Source: Actinomycetota bacterium (GTDB lineage: Bacteria > Actinomycetota > Acidimicrobiia > Acidimicrobiales > RAAP-2). Taken from it: 64,000 nt of DNA. The translations under genes were made by a program, and so were the position numbers. Each line of letters begins with the position of its first letter. Position 1 is the stretch's first letter. The DNA lies in the NCBI GenBank assembly GCA_021324355.1, contig JAJPJD010000026.1, positions 1 through 64,000 on the forward strand, given 5' to 3'. This document shows positions 52,317 through 60,875 of the stretch, piece after piece. The notes beneath the pieces are model-generated. The model was not told the DNA's origin. It did no database searches and was given only the letters and a program-made list of their open reading frames with translations.

Positions 52317-55181
52317 GTGTCCGACCGCCTGGTCATCCGAGGGGCACGGGAGCACAACCTCCAGGACGTCTCCCTCGAGCTCCCCCGGGACCAGCTCATC
52401 GTGTTCACCGGCCTGTCCGGCTCGGGGAAGTCGTCCCTCGCCTTCGACACCATCTACGCCGAGGGGCAGCGCCGCTACGTGGAGTCGCTGTCGGCCTACG
52501 CCCGCCAGTTCCTGGGTCAGATGGACAAGCCGGACGTCGACTTCATCGAGGGGCTCTCGCCAGCCATCTCGATCGACCAGAAGTCGGCGTCCCGCAACCC
52601 GCGCTCGACCGTCGGCACCATCACCGAGGTCTACGACTACCTGCGCCTGCTGTACGCCCGGATCGGCCGGCCCCACTGCCCCAACTGCGGCCGGCCAGTG
52701 GCGCGCCAGACGCCACAACAGATCGTCGACCGGGTGCTCGAGCTCGAAGACGGCACCCGGTTCTCGGTCCTCGCTCCGGTGGTGCGGGGCCGCAAGGGGG
52801 AGTACGGGTCGCTGCTCGAGGACTTGGCCCGGCAGGGGTTCGCCCGAGTCCGCATCGACGGTGCTCCGGTGGAGCTGGCCGATCGGGCGGAGGTCACGCT
52901 GGCCCGCTACGAGCAGCACACGATCGAAGTGGTGGTGGACCGGCTGGTCCGCCGGGACGGGATCCGGGAGCGGCTCACCGAGTCGATCGAAACCGCGCTC
53001 GAGCTGACTGGGGGAACGGCCGAGGTGCTCGTGCACGGGCCCCGGGACAAGACGGCGGACCCCGAGGCCGAGGAGGCGATCACCTTCAGCCAGCACCTGG
53101 CCTGCACCGACTGTGGACTCAGCTTCGACGAGCCAGCCCCGAGGAACTTCTCGTTCAACTCCCCCTACGGGGCCTGCCCCAGCTGTGCCGGCTTGGGCAC
53201 CCGCTTCGAGGTCGACCCCGAGCTGGTGGTGCCCGATCCCGAGCGCTCGATCGAGGAAGGGGCGATTGCCCCCTGGGCGGCCGCCCGCAGCGAGTACTTC
53301 GCCGGCCTGCTGCGGGGCTTGGCCGAGGCCGGGGGATTCTCGGTCGCCACCCCGTGGAAGCGCCTGCGGGCGAAGGACCGCAAGCTGGTCCTCTATGGGT
53401 CGGGGGGCAAGGCGGTCCATATTCAGTACCGGAACCGCTTCGGGCGTCGCCGCTCCTACACCACCCAGTTCGAAGGGGTGATCCCGTGGCTCACCCGGCG
53501 CCACAAGGACGCCGAGTCGGACTGGTCGCGCGAGCAGATCGAGCAGTACATGCGGGAGGTCGACTGCCCCGACTGCGGGGGCGCCAGGCTCAAGAAGGAG
53601 TCGCTGGCCGTCACCGTCGGTGGGATGAACATCCACGAGCTGTGCTCGCTGTCGATCGTCGCGGCGCTCAAGACGATCGGCGAACTGGAACTGTCCGAGC
53701 GCGACCACCTCATCGCCGATCGGGTGCTGAAAGAGGTCCGGGAGCGCATGCAGTTCCTCTTGGACGTGGGGCTCGACTACCTCTCCCTGGCCCGCTCGGC
53801 CGGGACCCTCTCGGGCGGGGAGGCCCAGCGGATCCGGTTGGCCAGCCAGATCGGCAGCGGGCTGGTCGGTGTCCTCTACGTCCTCGACGAGCCATCGATC
53901 GGGCTGCACCAGCGGGACAACCAGCGCCTCATCGGGACGTTGCTGCGGTTGCGAGACCTCGGCAACACCGTGATCGTCGTCGAGCACGACGAGGAGACCA
54001 TCCGCACCGCCGACTTCGTGGTGGACATCGGGCCGGGTGCAGGCGAGCACGGTGGCCGGATCGTCCACGCCGGACCGGTCGATGGGCCCAAGGGACTGAC
54101 CGCCAACCCAGCCTCCATCACCGGCCAGTACCTCTCGGGGCGGCGCTCGATCCCGGTGCCGGACCGGCGTCGGCCCGGCACGGGAGAGACCCTGGTGGTG
54201 AAGGGGGCTCGGGAGCACAACCTGGCTGACATCGACGTGGCCTTCCCGCTCGGCTGCCTGGTCGCGGTGACCGGCGTGTCCGGGTCGGGGAAGTCGACCT
54301 TGGTCAACGACATCCTGCTGCGGGCACTGGCCCACCAGCTCCACCGGGCCAAGGCCATTCCCGGCCGGCACCGGGCGATCACCGGCGTGGAGCACCTGGA
54401 CAAGGTGGTCGACGTGGATCAAGCACCCATCGGCCGCACCCCGCGCTCCAACCCGGCCACCTACACCGGGGTGTTCGACCACATCCGCCGGCTGTTCAGC
54501 CAGACCCCCGAGGCCAGAGTCCGCGGCTACCAGCCCGGCCGGTTCTCCTTCAACGTCCGGGGTGGCCGGTGCGAGGCCTGCGCCGGCGACGGGACCATCA
54601 AGATCGAGATGCACTTCCTGCCCGACGTCTATGTCCCGTGCGAGATCTGCCACGGGTCGCGCTACAACCGGGACACCCTCGAGGTGACCTTCCGCGGCCG
54701 GACCATCGCCGAGGTCCTCGACATGTCCTGCGAGGAGGCGTTGAGCTTTTTCGCCAACCAGCCCCAGATCGCCCGACACCTGCAGACCCTGGTCGACGTG
54801 GGGCTGGGCTACATCCGGCTGGGCCAGCCGGCGCCGACCCTGTCGGGCGGGGAGGCCCAGCGGGTGAAGCTGGCCAGCGAGCTGTCGCGGCGTCCAACCG
54901 GGCACACGCTCTACGTGCTGGACGAGCCGACGACCGGGCTGCACTTCGAGGACACCCGGCGGCTGCTCCACGTCCTCGACCGCCTGGTGGACCAGGGCAA
55001 CACGGTGGTGGTCATCGAGCACAACCTGGACGTGGTGAAGACCGCCGACTGGGTCATCGACCTCGGTCCCGAAGGCGGCGACCTCGGCGGCCGGGTGGTG
55101 GCGGAAGGCACGCCCGAGCAGGTGGCCAAGACCGCCGGCAGTCACACCGGCGAGGTCCTGCGCCCACTGCTGGCGGTGTGA
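52317..55181 (+). CDS. uvrA: UvrA, excinuclease ABC subunit A
   Basis: A 954-residue UvrA with two ABC ATPase modules. First module: [14 protein letters not shown] and signature [18 protein letters not shown]. Second: [15 protein letters not shown] and [16 protein letters not shown]. Zinc-type cysteine pairs appear in CPNCGRP, CTDCG with CPSC, CPDCGG, and CEAC with CEIC. It finds DNA damage and loads UvrB. uvrC is 5.7 kb downstream, so all three excinuclease genes are within 13 kb. Confidence 0.98.
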   Translation: MSDRLVIRGAREHNLQDVSLELPRDQLIVFTGLSGSGKSSLAFDTIYAEGQRRYVESLSAYARQFLGQMDKPDVDFIEGLSPAISIDQKSASRNPRSTVGTITEVYDYLRLLYARIGRPHCPNCGRPVARQTPQQIVDRVLELEDGTRFSVLAPVVRGRKGEYGSLLEDLARQGFARVRIDGAPVELADRAEVTLARYEQHTIEVVVDRLVRRDGIRERLTESIETALELTGGTAEVLVHGPRDKTADPEAEEAITFSQHLACTDCGLSFDEPAPRNFSFNSPYGACPSCAGLGTRFEVDPELVVPDPERSIEEGAIAPWAAARSEYFAGLLRGLAEAGGFSVATPWKRLRAKDRKLVLYGSGGKAVHIQYRNRFGRRRSYTTQFEGVIPWLTRRHKDAESDWSREQIEQYMREVDCPDCGGARLKKESLAVTVGGMNIHELCSLSIVAALKTIGELELSERDHLIADRVLKEVRERMQFLLDVGLDYLSLARSAGTLSGGEAQRIRLASQIGSGLVGVLYVLDEPSIGLHQRDNQRLIGTLLRLRDLGNTVIVVEHDEETIRTADFVVDIGPGAGEHGGRIVHAGPVDGPKGLTANPASITGQYLSGRRSIPVPDRRRPGTGETLVVKGAREHNLADIDVAFPLGCLVAVTGVSGSGKSTLVNDILLRALAHQLHRAKAIPGRHRAITGVEHLDKVVDVDQAPIGRTPRSNPATYTGVFDHIRRLFSQTPEARVRGYQPGRFSFNVRGGRCEACAGDGTIKIEMHFLPDVYVPCEICHGSRYNRDTLEVTFRGRTIAEVLDMSCEEALSFFANQPQIARHLQTLVDVGLGYIRLGQPAPTLSGGEAQRVKLASELSRRPTGHTLYVLDEPTTGLHFEDTRRLLHVLDRLVDQGNTVVVIEHNLDVVKTADWVIDLGPEGGDLGGRVVAEGTPEQVAKTAGSHTGEVLRPLLAV

Positions 55182-55187
55182 GGGGAC

Positions 55188-55829
55188 TCAGGCTCCCAGT
55201 CGGCGTTTGCGGGTCCCGGCGGCCAGGACGATCAGCTCGGTGCAGGTCTCCATTGGGATCCGCACCGTGTCGAGGACCATGTCGTAGAGACTCGGGTCGT
55301 CCTGGTGGACCCGGTAGAAGAGCCGGAGGTAGTGGTCCCGGGCGCCGTCGGTTTCGCGCTGCATCTGGCGGGCCCGTTCCAGGTCGATGCCCTCGTGCTC
55401 GGCCACCCTGGCAATCCGGGCCTCCCGGTCGCCGTCCAGGCGAACCCGCAGGACGTCAGGCCGATCGCCGAGGACGACCATGGCGCCACGGCCGAGGATC
55501 ACGCCGCCGGTGGTGTCCGCGATCTGACGGAGGATCTCCTCGGTCTGCTGGCGGAACTTGTCCGGGTCGTCGCCCGGAGAGAGGTTCTGGGGCCCCATCG
55601 GGACTGCCATGTTCGCGAACGCCCGGGCCAGGCGGTTCCAGGTCGACGGGGCCCGTTCATCCTGAGCCGCAGCCTCCTCGATCGGCACCGCGAGCCGGCC
55701 GGCCACCGCGGCCGGGATGGCTCGGTCGAAGAACGGGAGCCCGAGACGCTCCGCCACTGCCGGGCCGACCAGGTTCCCTCCGGCACCGAAGCTTGCCGAA
55801 ACGGTCACGGTGAGGGGCACGGTGGTCAT
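55188..55829 (-). CDS. Cytidylate kinase-like family protein
   Basis: A 213-residue P-loop kinase-like protein of the AAK6/cytidylate kinase-like family. The N-terminus VTVSASFGAGGNLVGPAVA replaces the usual GxGKS loop with FGAGGN, a known feature of this family. LPFFDRAIP, GVILGRGAMVVL and ERARQMQRETDGARDHY fit it as well. Nucleotide and substrate are uncharacterised. It converges on uvrA with 6 bases between stops. Confidence 0.75.
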   Translation of the reverse strand: MTTVPLTVTVSASFGAGGNLVGPAVAERLGLPFFDRAIPAAVAGRLAVPIEEAAAQDERAPSTWNRLARAFANMAVPMGPQNLSPGDDPDKFRQQTEEILRQIADTTGGVILGRGAMVVLGDRPDVLRVRLDGDREARIARVAEHEGIDLERARQMQRETDGARDHYLRLFYRVHQDDPSLYDMVLDTVRIPMETCTELIVLAAGTRKRRLGA

Positions 55830-55881
55830 TTCAGCACGGGCGGGCCGGGCACGGTGGGGAGTCGGTCGGCGCAGTGGGCAC

Positions 55882-55887
55882 TACCCT
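55882..55887 (+). promoter_or_regulatory. -10 element TACCCT for the 710-residue membrane protein
   Basis: TACCCT is 9 bases before the GTG at 55897, near-leaderless. Confidence 0.4.
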
Positions 55888-55896
55888 GGCCGCCCG

Positions 55897-58029
55897 GTGG
55901 CCGCCCGGGAGCGCCGAAGGAGCGCGTCGCGCCGTCGCTACGCCACCGGGGCCGCGGCCGGGATCCTGGTGGCGACGGTGGCCTTCGCCTGGATGGTGAC
56001 CGGCGGGACGTTCCAGTTCCTGCAGCGGAACCTGTACGCGAACTTCTACGACGTCCAGGCCAGGGCACTGTTCCAGGGCCACTGGGCCATGCCGGCCAGC
56101 ACGCTCACGGTCGAGGGGATCCGGGAGGGCGGCCGGACCTACATGTACTACGGACCAGTCCCGGCACTCCTGCGGATGCCGGTGCTCGCGCTGACCCACC
56201 GCTTCGATGGACGGCTCACTGCCTGCTCGATGCTCCTCGGCTTCGTGGTCGCGCTGGTCTTCGTGGCCACCTTGGGCTGGAGGATCCGCGCCCTGCTGAC
56301 CGATGCCCCGCTGGGCTGGCCCGAGGCGACCGCGACCGCCGCGACGCTGGCCGTGGCCGGCGTCGGATCGGTCCTGTTCTTCCTGGGCTCGGACGCGATC
56401 ATCTATCACGAGGCCGAGCTGTGGGGAGCGGCCTTGGCGCTGGGGGCCTTCGACTTCACCGTGGGGTGGCTGGCGGCGCCGAGACCCCGGACCCTGGTGT
56501 GGGCTGGGGTGTTCGCCACGCTGGCCATCTTGACCCGGGGCTCGGTGGGTGCCGGCCCGGTCGCCTGCCTGGGGCTGATGGGCCTGGCGTTCGGCGCCCG
56601 CTGGGCGCTGGGGGTCGGCCCCACCGGCGCGCCGCGCCAGGGGGGCCGTCCGCAACGGTGGGTCGTCGGCGTCCTGGACCACCTGGGCCTCCCCGAGGTG
56701 GCCAGCCCCGGCCGGTGGGCGCTCGGGTTCCTGGCGGCGGCCGCGGTCCCGGTGGCCCTCTACATGGCGATCAACGAGGTGAAGTTCGGGACCCTGGTCA
56801 GCCTGCCGCTCAACAAGCAGGTGTTCACCATGGTCAACCGCAACCGCCAGATCACCCTGGCCGACAACGGGGGCAGCCTGTTCGGCCTCAAATTCGTGCC
56901 GACCGCCTTGGTCCAGTACCTCCGTCCCGACGCTCTGCGCTTCTCCCCCCTGTTTCCCTTCGTCGCATTCCCGCCGCCGGCGACGGTGCTCGGGGGCGTC
57001 CACTACGACACCGTGGACTTCGCGTCCAGCATCACCGCCTCGATGCCGGTGGCCGGGGTGCTCGGGGTGGTCGGGCTTGCCGGGGTGCTGACCGGCCGGC
57101 ACGGCCCGATCCGCGCGCTGCGCCTGCCGGTGGTCGGGGCAGCGGTAGGCACCGTGGGCGTGCTGGCCATCGCCTACATCGCGAACCGGTACCTGGCTGA
57201 CATGGTCCCGCTGCTCGCCCTGCTGGCACTGACCGGCCTCGTTCGCCTTCGCGCGGCGTGGGCGGGCTGGCGCCGGTGGCGACGGTGGACGGCCGCCGTC
57301 GGCCTGTGCGTCCTGGCCGTCTTCGGGGTGTGGGTCAACGTCGGCCTCGCCCTCCTCTACCAGCGAGCACTGCGGCCCTCGGTGCCCATCGCCATGCGCG
57401 AGGGGTTCGTGGCCTTGCAGCAGCGCCTCCACGCCGAGCTGTTCGGGGGACCGCCGCCAGAGGTGTCCGAGGTGCGCGCGCTGGGCCACCCCGGCCCCCC
57501 GGGCTCGCTCGCGATCGTGGGCCGCTGCACCGCCCTCTACCAGTCCAACGGCTCGAGGTGGGCCGCGGTCGAGCGGGCGAGGTCGGCCGGCCACGTCGTC
57601 CTGCGGGTGGTGTTCCCCGACCGAGGCCCAGGACGCCCGTGGCCGGTGCTGGTGAACGGGACCCCCGGCAACGGCGACTACCTGGTGGTCGACCCGCTCG
57701 GGCCGGGGCGGGTCCGGTTCGGCTACTGGTTCCAGGGCTACGGCCAGCGGTGGGTCTACGGGCCGGCGGTGTCCATCGTCCCGGGGCGACCCTACGTGCT
57801 CGACGCGGTGTTCGACCCCCGGTTGGCCCAGGTCACCGCCCACCTCGACGGGTCGTCGGTCCTCCTTGCCGGCTTGGTCCGGCCGACCGGCACCCTCGAG
57901 GTGGGGCGGGACGCCATTGGCGGACCGACGCTGGCCCGGTTCCCCGGCCGGCTCACCCAGCTGCCGGTGGCCACCCCGTTGTGCGACGCGCTGGCGGCCC
58001 GCCTCGGGCACTTCGGACGAGGGCGCTAG
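55897..58029 (+). CDS. Large polytopic membrane protein, GT-C-like, with a lectin-like C-terminal domain
   Basis: About 710 residues from the GTG at 55897. An arginine-rich start (ERRRSASRRRYATG) is followed by about eleven hydrophobic helices over residues 18-490. The first external loop has FQFLQRNLYANFYDVQARAL and later YYGPVPALLRMP, as in hypothetical GT-C proteins. Residues 560-670 (HVVLRVVFPDRG, RFGYWFQGYGQRWVYGP, AHLDGSSVLLAGL) look like a beta-sandwich of concanavalin A type. Substrate unknown. Its stop overlaps the convergent fusion gene by 4 bases. Confidence 0.65.
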   Translation: MAARERRRSASRRRYATGAAAGILVATVAFAWMVTGGTFQFLQRNLYANFYDVQARALFQGHWAMPASTLTVEGIREGGRTYMYYGPVPALLRMPVLALTHRFDGRLTACSMLLGFVVALVFVATLGWRIRALLTDAPLGWPEATATAATLAVAGVGSVLFFLGSDAIIYHEAELWGAALALGAFDFTVGWLAAPRPRTLVWAGVFATLAILTRGSVGAGPVACLGLMGLAFGARWALGVGPTGAPRQGGRPQRWVVGVLDHLGLPEVASPGRWALGFLAAAAVPVALYMAINEVKFGTLVSLPLNKQVFTMVNRNRQITLADNGGSLFGLKFVPTALVQYLRPDALRFSPLFPFVAFPPPATVLGGVHYDTVDFASSITASMPVAGVLGVVGLAGVLTGRHGPIRALRLPVVGAAVGTVGVLAIAYIANRYLADMVPLLALLALTGLVRLRAAWAGWRRWRRWTAAVGLCVLAVFGVWVNVGLALLYQRALRPSVPIAMREGFVALQQRLHAELFGGPPPEVSEVRALGHPGPPGSLAIVGRCTALYQSNGSRWAAVERARSAGHVVLRVVFPDRGPGRPWPVLVNGTPGNGDYLVVDPLGPGRVRFGYWFQGYGQRWVYGPAVSIVPGRPYVLDAVFDPRLAQVTAHLDGSSVLLAGLVRPTGTLEVGRDAIGGPTLARFPGRLTQLPVATPLCDALAARLGHFGRGR

Positions 58030-59483
58030 CGCGGCGCTGGCTGGCGGTCGGCCGTCGGCACCAGCACGAAGAGGTGCTGGTAGGCGAAGAGGTTGGGCCA
58101 CAGCGCGACCAGGGCCCGGTCCAGGGTGCCGACCCGGCGGGCGAGACCGCCGGCCCCCAGTCGGCCCCCCCGGCGGGCCACCTCGACCGGCACCCCGACG
58201 CTGGTGCGGCGGGCCACGGCGTAGCCGTGCTGGCGGACCAGGCGCTCGAAGCTGGCCCGGGTGAAGAAGCGCAGGTGGCCCGAGTCGAGGATGCCCCGCC
58301 GGTCGTAGTCGAACCGGCCGGCCAGCACCCGCAGGCGCGGGTACCAGTGGGCGAAGTTTGGCACGCTGACCAGGACGCGCCCGCCCGGGGCGAGGCGCCC
58401 CCGGACCTGCTCGAGCAGTGCGCCCGGCCGGGCCACGTGCTCGAGCACGTCGGCAGCCACCACCACGTCGAACGGCCCGGCCGCCTCCTCGGGCAGGCCG
58501 GCCTCGAGGTCGGCCACCACCAGCTGGTCGAGGTGGTCCTGGAGTCCGTCGGCCGCCCGGGCATCGACCCCGGTGACCCGGTGGCCCAGCTTGCGCATCC
58601 GTCGAGCCAGCTCCCCTGACCCGCAGCCCAGCTCGAGCACCCGGCTCGGCGGCAGGTCGGCCAACCAGCGCTCGAGCACGCCGTGGGAGGTGAACGGGCC
58701 CTCCTTCCACTCGTAGCTGTCGCTGGCGAAGGCCAGCTCGCCCGACCCCAGCCCCATCTTGTGGGCTCGGTAGCGAAGGGCGTCGAGCGTGACGTCGAGG
58801 GCGTAGCGCAGCCCGTTCACGTAGCAGATCTCGTCGCCGTAGTAGGTGGGGATCGGCACCTCCACGATGCGCTGCCCCGACTCGACCAACTGGATCAGGA
58901 TCTCGGTGTCGAAGTCGAAGCCGTCGGCGTTGGCCTCGAAGGGGATGGCCGCCAACGCGCCCACCCGGTAGGCGCGAAAGCCGGAGTGCCACTCGGAGAG
59001 GTTGGTGCCGACCAGTGCGTTCTCGAGCCGGGTGAGGATCCGGTTGCCCACGTACTTGTAGCGAGGCATGCCCCCCCGTCGGGCAGCGCCGGGGGTGAGC
59101 ATCCTCGAGCCCAACACCGCATCGCACTCGCCGCGCTCGAGCGGCCCGATGAGGTCCTCCAGGCACTCCGGCGCGTACTGGCCGTCGCCGTGCAGCAGGA
59201 CCACGATGTCCAGGCCGTGCTCGATCGCCCAGCGGTAGCCGGCCTTTTGGTTCCCGCCGTAGCCGAGGTTGCGATCGTGCCGGACGACGGTGAGCGGCAG
59301 GTCGGGCGCGATCGATTTGTAGCCCAGCCCGACCAGGTAGGTCGTGTCCTGGCTGTGGTCGTCGAACACCAGCACCTCGGCCACCCGTGACCGAACGCTC
59401 TCGGGGATCCGGTCGAGGACCTGGGCCAAGGTCGCCGCGGCGTTGTACGCCACGATCAGGATGCCGATGCGCGCCGTGTCCAT
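58026..59483 (-). CDS. Fusion of GT2 glycosyltransferase and SAM methyltransferase
   Basis: About 485 residues from the ATG at 59483, with GGAG 8 bases before. Residues 1-235 are a GT2 enzyme of the dolichol-phosphate mannosyltransferase type: ILIVAYNAAATLAQVLDRIP, VFDDHSQDTT, LLHGDGQYAPECLEDLI and YYGDEICYVNGLRYALD. Residues 265-485 are a methyltransferase: RVLELGCGSGELARRMRKL, VVVAADVLEHVARPG, LAPGGRVLVSVPNFAHW. No second start or stop separates them. It probably makes a polyprenyl-phosphate sugar or transfers and methylates it. Coupled with the neighbouring glycan genes by theme only. Confidence 0.85.
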   Translation of the reverse strand: MDTARIGILIVAYNAAATLAQVLDRIPESVRSRVAEVLVFDDHSQDTTYLVGLGYKSIAPDLPLTVVRHDRNLGYGGNQKAGYRWAIEHGLDIVVLLHGDGQYAPECLEDLIGPLERGECDAVLGSRMLTPGAARRGGMPRYKYVGNRILTRLENALVGTNLSEWHSGFRAYRVGALAAIPFEANADGFDFDTEILIQLVESGQRIVEVPIPTYYGDEICYVNGLRYALDVTLDALRYRAHKMGLGSGELAFASDSYEWKEGPFTSHGVLERWLADLPPSRVLELGCGSGELARRMRKLGHRVTGVDARAADGLQDHLDQLVVADLEAGLPEEAAGPFDVVVAADVLEHVARPGALLEQVRGRLAPGGRVLVSVPNFAHWYPRLRVLAGRFDYDRRGILDSGHLRFFTRASFERLVRQHGYAVARRTSVGVPVEVARRGGRLGAGGLARRVGTLDRALVALWPNLFAYQHLFVLVPTADRQPAPR

Positions 59484-59568
59484 GGGGGTCTCCGAAGGCC
59501 GCCAGATGGCGCCCGCCACCAGCTTGGCCCCCCGATGTGCCGGTGTCCACCATCCCCCTGTCGGGGGC

Positions 59569-60684
59569 TCAGGTGATGGCCAGCATCCGCTCCAGCGCGA
59601 CTCTGGCCGCGGCCGCGGTCCGGTCGTCCACCGTGATCCGGTTCCGCACCTCGCCTGCCACCAGGCCCTCGAGCACCCAGGCCAGGTGGGGGGCGTCGAT
59701 CCGGAACATGGTCGAGCAGGGGCAGACCAACGGGTCGAGGCACGAGATCTGCTTGTCGGGATGCTCGTCGGCCAGCCGCTTGACCAGGTGGATCTCGGTC
59801 GCGATGCCGATGACCGATCCCGGCGGGGCGGCGTTGACGGCCCGGATGATGGCATCAGTCGACCCCACGTGGTCGGCCAACTCCACCACCTCGTGGGCGC
59901 ACTCCGGGTGCACCAGCACGATGCCCTCCGGGTGCTCCTGGCGAAAGGCCCGTACGTGCTCGGGCGAGAAGCGCTGGTGCACCGAGCAGTGGCCCTTCCA
60001 CAACAGCAGGGTGACCGCCTTGACGGTGGCCTCATCCAGGCCGCCCCGTTCGAGCCGCGGGTCCCACACCGCCATGTCGTCGCTGGTGTAGCCCAGGTCG
60101 TAGCCGGTGTTGCGCCCGAGGTGCTGGTCGGGGAAGAAGAGGACCTTGTCCCCGCCGGCACCTCCCGCGCCAGCCGGCCGTAGGGCCCACGACAGGACAG
60201 CTCGAGCGTTGGAGGAGGTGCACACCGCGCCGCCGTGGTCCCCGACGAACGCCTTGAGGGCGGCCGAGGAGTTCATGTAGGTGATGGGGACCAGCCGGTC
60301 GACGTCGATGACCCGACCGAGCTGGTCCCACGCCTCCTCGACCTCGTCGATGTCGGCCATGTCGGCCATCGAGCAGCCGGCGTTGAGGTCAGGCAGCAGG
60401 ACCTGCTGGTGGGGGGCGGTGAGGATGTCCGCCGACTCCGCCATGAAGTGCACGCCACAGAAGACGATGAACTCCGCCTCCGAGCGGGCGGCGGCGATAC
60501 GGGAGAGCCCGAAGGAGTCGCCTCTGGCATCCGCCCAGGCCATGACCTCGTCCCGCTGGTAGTGGTGGCCGAGGATGAGGACGCGGCGGCCGAGGGCAGC
60601 CTTGGCCGAGCCGATCCACTCGGCCAGCTGCTCGGCAGTGGCCGTCGTGTAGCGCTCGGGGAGCGGACCCTGGAGTCGGAGCAT
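59569..60684 (-). CDS. nadA: NadA, quinolinate synthase
   Basis: About 371 residues from the ATG at 60684. VLILGHHYQRDEVMAWAD opens the first domain; the three [4Fe-4S] cysteines lie in LNAGCSMADMADI, LVHPECAHEV and LDPLVCPCSTMFRI; VCTSSNARAV and FFPDQHLGRNTG are also family segments. It condenses iminoaspartate and DHAP to quinolinate for NAD. GAGGGGG lies 6 bases before the ATG. A structured leader of about 110 bases precedes it. No nadB or nadC is in the window. Confidence 0.95.
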   Translation of the reverse strand: MLRLQGPLPERYTTATAEQLAEWIGSAKAALGRRVLILGHHYQRDEVMAWADARGDSFGLSRIAAARSEAEFIVFCGVHFMAESADILTAPHQQVLLPDLNAGCSMADMADIDEVEEAWDQLGRVIDVDRLVPITYMNSSAALKAFVGDHGGAVCTSSNARAVLSWALRPAGAGGAGGDKVLFFPDQHLGRNTGYDLGYTSDDMAVWDPRLERGGLDEATVKAVTLLLWKGHCSVHQRFSPEHVRAFRQEHPEGIVLVHPECAHEVVELADHVGSTDAIIRAVNAAPPGSVIGIATEIHLVKRLADEHPDKQISCLDPLVCPCSTMFRIDAPHLAWVLEGLVAGEVRNRITVDDRTAAAARVALERMLAIT

Positions 60685-60809
60685 GGATGACCCCCTCGTG
60701 GGGAGGGCTCTGATCTGACCGGCGGGGACAGCCTGGTCGCCCATCCGCGGGGGTGTCGGTCTCAGAGCCGGTGTGTCGCCGGGGTACCAGGCCGGCACCA
60801 CCCAGTGTA
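60685..60809 (-). promoter_or_regulatory. nadA promoter and structured leader RNA
   Basis: On the minus strand TACACT at 60804-60809 is a good -10 element, giving a leader of about 110 bases. In RNA, GGCUCUGA pairs with UCAGAGCC and then GACCG with CGGUC (plus-strand arms 60706-60713 with 60762-60769, and 60717-60721 with 60757-60761), a 13-bp stem with a 3-base bulge. A second hairpin CCCUC-CCCAC-GAGGG (60693-60707) covers the ribosome site and shares two bases with the long stem. This suggests regulated translation, perhaps by NAD. Confidence 0.5.
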
Positions 60810-60875
60810 GGCGGTCACGGTCGAACGGCACCCGGCACGGCCGGGTCGGCCGGCCGCCGGCGCGAGAGTGGGAGC

